From the NCBI GenBank assembly GCA_017525245.1, contig JAFXTE010000054.1, forward strand, positions 1-39,324: DNA of 39,324 nucleotides. The letters are read 5' to 3'. Source of the DNA: Bacteroidales bacterium (GTDB lineage Bacteria > Bacteroidota > Bacteroidia > Bacteroidales > WCHB1-69). Within the stretch, counting starts at the first letter, position 1. The number at the start of each line of letters is the position of its first letter. Shown one piece after another: positions 34,761 to 39,324 of this stretch. A program made the position numbers and the translations under genes. Below the pieces are notes generated by a model, which was not told where the DNA came from, did no database searches, and saw only the letters and a program-made list of their open reading frames with translations.

Positions 34761-34797
34761 AAAATCAGCGGATTACGGACAGTTTCCGCTGATTTTT
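34761..34797 (+). terminator. Terminator after tRNA-His
   Basis: AAAATCAGCGGA (34761-34772) pairs with TCCGCTGATTTT (34785-34796), followed by further T residues. Confidence 0.88.
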
Positions 34798-34804
34798 TGC
34801 GTTT

Positions 34805-34826
34805 GAATCGGGACAGAATCGGGACA
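34805..34826 (+). repeat. Tandem 11-bp repeat between tRNA and integrase
   Basis: GAATCGGGACA occurs twice back to back (34805-34815 and 34816-34826). Its place between the tRNA and the integrase fits a recombinase arm-binding site. Confidence 0.75.
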
Positions 34827-34868
34827 AACTGAATTTTTGTGTTTTGCTGAGCAAGACCCAAAAAAAAA

Positions 34869-36077
34869 ATGTCAAATTCATCGAACAGATTAGCCGTATC
34901 TTCGGCGTATTCAGCTGTCAATTATCTGCCAGCGACACTCAAAACAAACAAATCGGGATGGCTCATCGAGTACTACGTGGAAAACCCACAGACTCAAGAA
35001 TTAGCTCGAAAAAGGATTAAGTTACAACGTCTCCTAAATCGTTATTCCACAAAAGGAGAAGCAAAAAAGCACATCAACAACATCATCGTGGCACTGAACA
35101 TGAAGTTGTCCACAGGATGGAACCCTTACTTCCAGGGCGAGGAATCCAGATACTACACTCCCCTACTCGAAGTTTTGGAGGAATACAAGGAGGAGGTTGT
35201 AAAGGAGCACCGCAAATCCACCGCCAATTCTTACGTTTCCTTTGCCAAAATATTCGGTGAATGGATAGCAAAGGTTTCCCCTAACATCTACTGTTCCTTA
35301 GTGTCCCACAGCATGATAGTCCAGTTCATGGATTACATCCAAAGAGAACGGGAAGGGCGTGATGGAGATATTTCGGCACGTACTTATAACAACTATATCA
35401 AAAACGGCAGTGCTTTTTTTACATGGATGATGGACAAATGCTACTGCAAGGAAAATCATTTCCAAAAAATCAAGTCCAAAAAAGTGACTGAAAAGAAGCG
35501 TGTTCTCATACCCAATGACAAACGTGTTGCAATTCAGAAATACCTTATGGAGAACAATGTCGCTTATCTCGCATTTTTGGAAATGATTTATGGGGCATTG
35601 TTGAGGCCTCACGAATTACTCATGCTCAAAGTCGGGTATATATCGTTGTCAGACAAGACAATAACCATTCCCCCTGAAGTCTCCAAAAACGGCAAACGAC
35701 GCATAATCCCAATGACCAAAGAGATTGAGCAACTTCTTATCAGAATGAATGTTCATAATGCTCCGCCGGAATACTATCTATTCAGCAACAATCAGAAACC
35801 TGGCAAAAAACAGGTTTCCGCAAGATACTTCAGAAAATTCTGGGACAAAATACGTAAAAAATTCGACCTGCCAATGGAGATGCAGCAGTATTCGCTGCGC
35901 GATACGGGCATCACGGAAATGCTCAAGAACGGACTCGACCCGCTCTCCGTCAAGCAGCTGGCCGACCACTACTCCCTCTCAATGACCACCATCTATTCCA
36001 ATCATGCCGACCCGCACCTCAAGGAGCTGATTCGGGAGAAGGCACCTGGGTTCACGTCGGACAAGGTGCGGAGCTAA
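34869..36077 (+). CDS. int: Tyrosine-type site-specific integrase
   Basis: A 402-residue recombinase of the tyrosine family with an N-terminal arm-binding region, a SAM-like core-binding domain (about 100-215) and a catalytic domain. Catalytic residues are R246 (LLRPHELLML), R344 in YSLRD, H367 in LADHYS and the nucleophile Y376 (TTIYSNH). The usual histidine two residues before the second arginine's leucine is tyrosine (Y341), a tolerated variant. It is AT-rich (about 38% GC in a sampled line) compared with the tail genes next to it. It runs away from tRNA-His and its stop overlaps that of the opposing tail gene by four bases. It presumably integrates and excises the element. Confidence 0.94.
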   Translation: MSNSSNRLAVSSAYSAVNYLPATLKTNKSGWLIEYYVENPQTQELARKRIKLQRLLNRYSTKGEAKKHINNIIVALNMKLSTGWNPYFQGEESRYYTPLLEVLEEYKEEVVKEHRKSTANSYVSFAKIFGEWIAKVSPNIYCSLVSHSMIVQFMDYIQREREGRDGDISARTYNNYIKNGSAFFTWMMDKCYCKENHFQKIKSKKVTEKKRVLIPNDKRVAIQKYLMENNVAYLAFLEMIYGALLRPHELLMLKVGYISLSDKTITIPPEVSKNGKRRIIPMTKEIEQLLIRMNVHNAPPEYYLFSNNQKPGKKQVSARYFRKFWDKIRKKFDLPMEMQQYSLRDTGITEMLKNGLDPLSVKQLADHYSLSMTTIYSNHADPHLKELIREKAPGFTSDKVRS

Positions 36078-38557
36078 AGCACCACCCTCCGTTTCGCGGC
36101 CTCCACTTCGGCGGTAACGGATTCGCCGCCCTCGGTGAACTGGAAGGTGATTTTGACGGGCAGGCTCTTCACTCCGGCGACAAGCAGCCAGCGGGTGTGG
36201 CTCTGCGCCCGCCCGTCCTGCGGCTTGAGCAGCCGCCAAAGGTTGAGGAACTCCGACAGCGGCAGCAGGAAGCGGTAGCGCACTTTCTCGTAGTTGGCAA
36301 GGAAGTCCAGCCACGGACTCACCCACAGCTGCCCCACGGAGTTGTCCCCTTGGACGGTCAGCGAAACGCCGTCAAGGGGGGCGCCGTAGCGGGAGTGCCG
36401 TGTCGGCTGCGCCACCTCTATGAACGGGTTGCCCGCCTGCGGGATTTCAAGCCTCCGGCTTCCAAGATACGTCTCCAGCACCATCGGGAAGTCCGTGTTC
36501 CCCGTGTCGAAGACTGGGCTGCAGCCAGCCTGCTCGATGCGCATGACAAACTCGGGGTGTTCGGACTTCGCGTCCGTGATCTCCATCACGGGAACTTTCA
36601 GCGTAGGTGTGATGCTCTCCTCGTCTCCCTCCCCCGCTTCAAGGGTCTGGTCGGCACCGCCCAGCGGATTCCACTGGAACACCCAGTTGGCGATGCTGTC
36701 GCCCTCCCGCTCCGCCCTGCGGTAGCGGTTCTCGTTCTCCACGAAACATACCTTGCCGAAATTGGCCGAAGCGTCGGGAAGCTGGTCGGCGGTCGGTACT
36801 GGCGGCAGCAGCTTGGTGCTGTCGTTCTCGTCTGTGGTCACGCCCTCCAGCTTGAACACGTACTTCCGCTCATCGGTCTTCTCTATGGCGGTCTCGCCGT
36901 CCACGGCGTATGCCGTGAGGTCGAGGCACTTGGATTTCTCCAAGATGTCGCGGACGAAGGCGAACTCCGCTCTCCTGGTCGTGGAGTCAAGGAAGAGGGC
37001 GAGGCCGAAGGTCTTGCACAGCGTGCCGATGAAGTCGGCGTTGGTCATGTCGGGGACGTGCTCGCCGTAGCGCAGCCTGTCGGCGAAACAGTTATAGACC
37101 TTGTTGTAGGCCGTCACGTCCGCTGTTATCGGCACGCGCTCGAAATCTTTGATCACCAGCATTTGCCCGTAGCCGCCGACTTCCTCCATCATCCCCCTGC
37201 ACTTTGCGAAAGCAAACATATACATCTGGTTGGCTCTCATGTCGTTGACCGTGAAGTCAAACGTTATCTCGTAGAACCCCGCCCCGGCATAGCCGAACGA
37301 GGAGAGATGCTGGGACTTGAACGACTTCACATAATATGGCGTGTACCAGTGGCCGAACAGCGAATCCATGTCGTCCCAATTCCCGTAGAGATTGGAGGCC
37401 GTGGCTTTCCACAGGTTGTTGAGCCTGTCGGTCATCATGAACACCAGCGCCTCCTCGTAGTGTTTGGTCACGGTGCTGCCGTTCTCCTCCACCTCCACGG
37501 AGCCGTTCTGCACCACGTTGGCGGGCAGGTATGTTCTGACAACCACGTGGAAATGGTGCGTGCCGTCCGACCTTGGATAGAAAAGATACTGCTCGTTGCC
37601 GTCCGAATCGGTGAACGGCTGCATCATCGGGGGCATCCCCGAAAACATGATGTGGTAGTAATCCACGGAGGGCGTGATTTGCGCACGGAATGCGGCCTCC
37701 TCGGTGAACTGCGTGAGCAGCCCGTCCATGGCGCGGAGACTCTGTGAATAAATCTTGGCGGTGTCGGGGCTGTCAAGGAAGCCGCCCTCAGCCAGATACC
37801 CCCCGTTCGCCACCACCCTGCCCAGCAGCCATGTGAGCTGAAGGGCTGGGCAGAAGGCGAAGCTGTTGGGGTTGTCGGCAAGACGGTTGTTGAACACCCG
37901 CACGCCGCGGTTTCCCGGTCTCTCTTCAATCACATCGCCGTTGGCGTTGAAGAAGAGGCGGTTGATGTAGCAGCGGTCAAGCCCGATGTTGTCGTTGGTG
38001 TTCAGCGAGGCCTGGATGCCGCTGGCATTCTCCGGCGCGTTGTCGTACTGCGTGAGGAACCAGCCGAAGTCATTGTTCCCGCTGCCGTAGAAAGTCGTGT
38101 CCAGGAACAGCGGGAACTTGACCACGGAATCCGAATTGAGGGTGGACTTGAGGAACTCAAGCCATTTGGCGTTGTGTTCCGAAGCGTTTTGGCTGATGAC
38201 AACATCGTCGCCGTAGTCGTTCTCTTTCAGCTTTTTGTCCGCGAAACCCACAGGCCACGGGTTGATGACCAGCCCGCAGGAGTAGGTCGTCATGGTCGCC
38301 TTTTGGATGTAGAGGTCGCCGCGTGCAATCTCAATCCCTCCCGCCTTGACGGTGCAGGCGTACTTCTTGAGCCGCTGCACATAGACGAAGCGGGCGTGGC
38401 GGAACACCGTGTCGTTGCTCTGCGCGGGCACATCGAAGGTAAACATCACATCCCCCTCCACCCCGTCGGTGGAGAAGAGGCTGCTGTTCACCTCCATCTG
38501 CAGGGAAGTCCCCCGCTTGATGTGCAGCGCGTTTCCGTTGACCTCTATCGTCAGCAT
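36074..38557 (-). CDS. Large phage-tail-region protein of unknown function
   Basis: An 827-residue protein that I do not recognise beyond its context. It begins MLTIEVNGNALHIKRGTSLQ and shows many beta-rich segments, no signal peptide and no membrane segments. The N-terminal part (TFDVPAQSNDTVFRHARF) is reminiscent of distal tail or baseplate proteins. It is GC-rich (about 60% in a sampled line) unlike the integrase. Its start overlaps the stop of the upstream tail-fibre-like gene by one base (TGATG), so the two are translationally coupled. A structural role is inferred from the neighbour and is not shown by any motif. Confidence 0.75.
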   Translation of the reverse strand: MLTIEVNGNALHIKRGTSLQMEVNSSLFSTDGVEGDVMFTFDVPAQSNDTVFRHARFVYVQRLKKYACTVKAGGIEIARGDLYIQKATMTTYSCGLVINPWPVGFADKKLKENDYGDDVVISQNASEHNAKWLEFLKSTLNSDSVVKFPLFLDTTFYGSGNNDFGWFLTQYDNAPENASGIQASLNTNDNIGLDRCYINRLFFNANGDVIEERPGNRGVRVFNNRLADNPNSFAFCPALQLTWLLGRVVANGGYLAEGGFLDSPDTAKIYSQSLRAMDGLLTQFTEEAAFRAQITPSVDYYHIMFSGMPPMMQPFTDSDGNEQYLFYPRSDGTHHFHVVVRTYLPANVVQNGSVEVEENGSTVTKHYEEALVFMMTDRLNNLWKATASNLYGNWDDMDSLFGHWYTPYYVKSFKSQHLSSFGYAGAGFYEITFDFTVNDMRANQMYMFAFAKCRGMMEEVGGYGQMLVIKDFERVPITADVTAYNKVYNCFADRLRYGEHVPDMTNADFIGTLCKTFGLALFLDSTTRRAEFAFVRDILEKSKCLDLTAYAVDGETAIEKTDERKYVFKLEGVTTDENDSTKLLPPVPTADQLPDASANFGKVCFVENENRYRRAEREGDSIANWVFQWNPLGGADQTLEAGEGDEESITPTLKVPVMEITDAKSEHPEFVMRIEQAGCSPVFDTGNTDFPMVLETYLGSRRLEIPQAGNPFIEVAQPTRHSRYGAPLDGVSLTVQGDNSVGQLWVSPWLDFLANYEKVRYRFLLPLSEFLNLWRLLKPQDGRAQSHTRWLLVAGVKSLPVKITFQFTEGGESVTAEVEAAKRRVVL

Positions 38558-39240
38558 CAGGAGAAGGAGTATTCGTAAACGACTTTCACGCGGTGCACCG
38601 TGATGGCGGTGCTGTTGACCTGCAGTTTGCCGCCCTCGATGGCGAATGTCACGCCCTCGTTGACGATGGCGATTCCGTCTTTCGCGATGGTGAAGGCGAT
38701 GACGTTGACCAGGTTCGTGGCGTTGATTTTATCGTCAAGGGTGAGTGCAGTGGGTTTCTTGAGGATGGAGAGGTCGTTGTAGGTTACGACCTTGAGGCAC
38801 TTGTCCTCAAGGTTGCTGTGGAGGTTTGAAAGGTTCGAGGCGTTGCTGTTGGCGGTGGTGTTGGCGGTGTTCGCCAAATCGTAGGCGGTCTTGACCGCCT
38901 TGGCGGTTGCCGCCAGCGCCTCGGAGGTGCTGTTCACCGCGCTGGTCAGCTTGGTGACGCCGTACTTGGAGGTGGAAGCAAGGTTGACGGTGGTACTGGT
39001 CACCGATGTCCCGTCCGTGAGGACGACGGTGATTTTCGGACCCGCCGAGGAGGTGCCGTCTGTCAGCGTGACGGACTGCACCTTGGTGTCGGAGTCCGCC
39101 GGAAACAGTTGCTGGATGAGGGTGGCGAGACCCTCCACCTGGTCGGCGCTGGTCTTCGGATAGAGGATGTCGTAGTCGGGAGCGCCGTTCACCATCTGTC
39201 CGTTGAAGGCCTCCTGCTGGTATTTGATGATCTGTCCCAT
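38557..39240 (-). CDS. Phage tail fibre-like protein
   Basis: A 227-residue protein with features of short phage tail fibres. Residues 90-122 contain STSKYGVTKLTSAVNS and ALAATAKAVKTAYDLA, a pattern widespread in tail-fibre repeats. A low-complexity asparagine/serine/threonine stretch follows (about 122-140, helical coiled-coil-like), then a beta-rich C-terminal domain. The N terminus reads MGQIIKYQQEAFNGQMV. It probably contributes to host recognition or baseplate attachment. Its stop overlaps the start of the 827-residue gene and an upstream gene ends 33 bases before it, so the three are in one late operon read right to left. Confidence 0.82.
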   Translation of the reverse strand: MGQIIKYQQEAFNGQMVNGAPDYDILYPKTSADQVEGLATLIQQLFPADSDTKVQSVTLTDGTSSAGPKITVVLTDGTSVTSTTVNLASTSKYGVTKLTSAVNSTSEALAATAKAVKTAYDLANTANTTANSNASNLSNLHSNLEDKCLKVVTYNDLSILKKPTALTLDDKINATNLVNVIAFTIAKDGIAIVNEGVTFAIEGGKLQVNSTAITVHRVKVVYEYSFS

Positions 39241-39272
39241 GAGGTTTGAGTTTTGGTGAGTTATTGGGTTAG

Positions 39273-39324
39273 TTATTTGATGACGCGCAGGTACTGGTCG
39301 TTGAGCTTCAGCACCTCGTGTTTG
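39273..39324 (-). CDS. 3' end of a further phage-region gene
   Basis: Only the last 16 codons are in the window, ending LKLNDQYLRVIK and TAA at 39273-39275. It runs in the same direction as the tail genes and lies 32 bases upstream of the tail-fibre-like gene. The product cannot be named. Confidence 0.65.
   Translation of the reverse strand, partial: KHEVLKLNDQYLRVIK

Larger units (their letters stand above)
34740..39324. mobile_element. Left end of a prophage-like element integrated at tRNA-His
   Basis: The tRNA, integrase and opposing phage-tail-like genes form the classic layout of an integrated element end. The right end is outside the window, so the second attachment site cannot be seen. 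The exact left boundary is taken as the tRNA 3' end and is not proven. Confidence 0.75.

Noticed and set aside
36197-37747. 516-codon open frame on the plus strand opposite the 827-residue tail gene
   Set aside because: The minus-strand gene is translationally coupled to the tail-fibre-like gene and reads as normal protein; the plus frame is a shadow caused by high GC.

Overview
The window looks like a chromosomal segment of a member of the Bacteroidota, most likely Bacteroidales from a gut or rumen type habitat. The reasons are promoters of the form TAnnTTTG just upstream of many genes, AT-rich start regions without Shine-Dalgarno sequences, an M1 peptidase ending in a type IX secretion (T9SS) sorting domain, WG-repeat and DUF1573 secreted proteins, a DUF1703-type AAA-ATPase/nuclease, and the large RecQ-UvrD fusion helicase. 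Family calls rest on motifs read by eye; no database search was run.

Layout. 1-309 is a gene-free edge with a long imperfect hairpin and a 22-bp direct repeat. 310-4485 is a type III restriction-modification pair (mod, res). 4486-11497 holds a dispersed-repeat spacer, a DUF1703 AAA-ATPase/PD-(D/E)XK protein and a 1616-residue exonuclease-like/RecQ/UvrD protein, so 0.3-11.5 kb has the makeup of a defence or DNA-processing island. 11655-12998 (minus) is gdhA. 13165-19057 is a patchy accessory region: a lipoprotein, a secreted two-domain CAP protein, a frameshifted small gene, a WG-repeat protein, a two-TM protein, the 3' remnant of a second CAP gene, a small unknown gene and a decayed third CAP gene. 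A CAP-tail/promoter/leader segment is present twice there.

19058-34590 is mostly housekeeping: an orphan OmpR-type regulator, pyrF, rseP, nadA, mpl, a DUF1573 protein, a TPR protein, gyrB, ftsE, a family-2 glycosyltransferase, mscL and the M1 aminopeptidase. Spacers here often carry short tandem repeats with different units, and the nadA leader is a chain of small hairpins with GAA loops.

34665-39324 is the end of an integrated element: tRNA-His(GUG), a tyrosine integrase pointing away from the tRNA, and opposing GC-rich phage-tail-like genes that run off the right edge.

The most promising leads are the CAP/leader module locus, the RecQ-UvrD fusion next to the restriction system, the hairpin chain before nadA, and the dispersed repeat that supplies the last 18 codons of the helicase.
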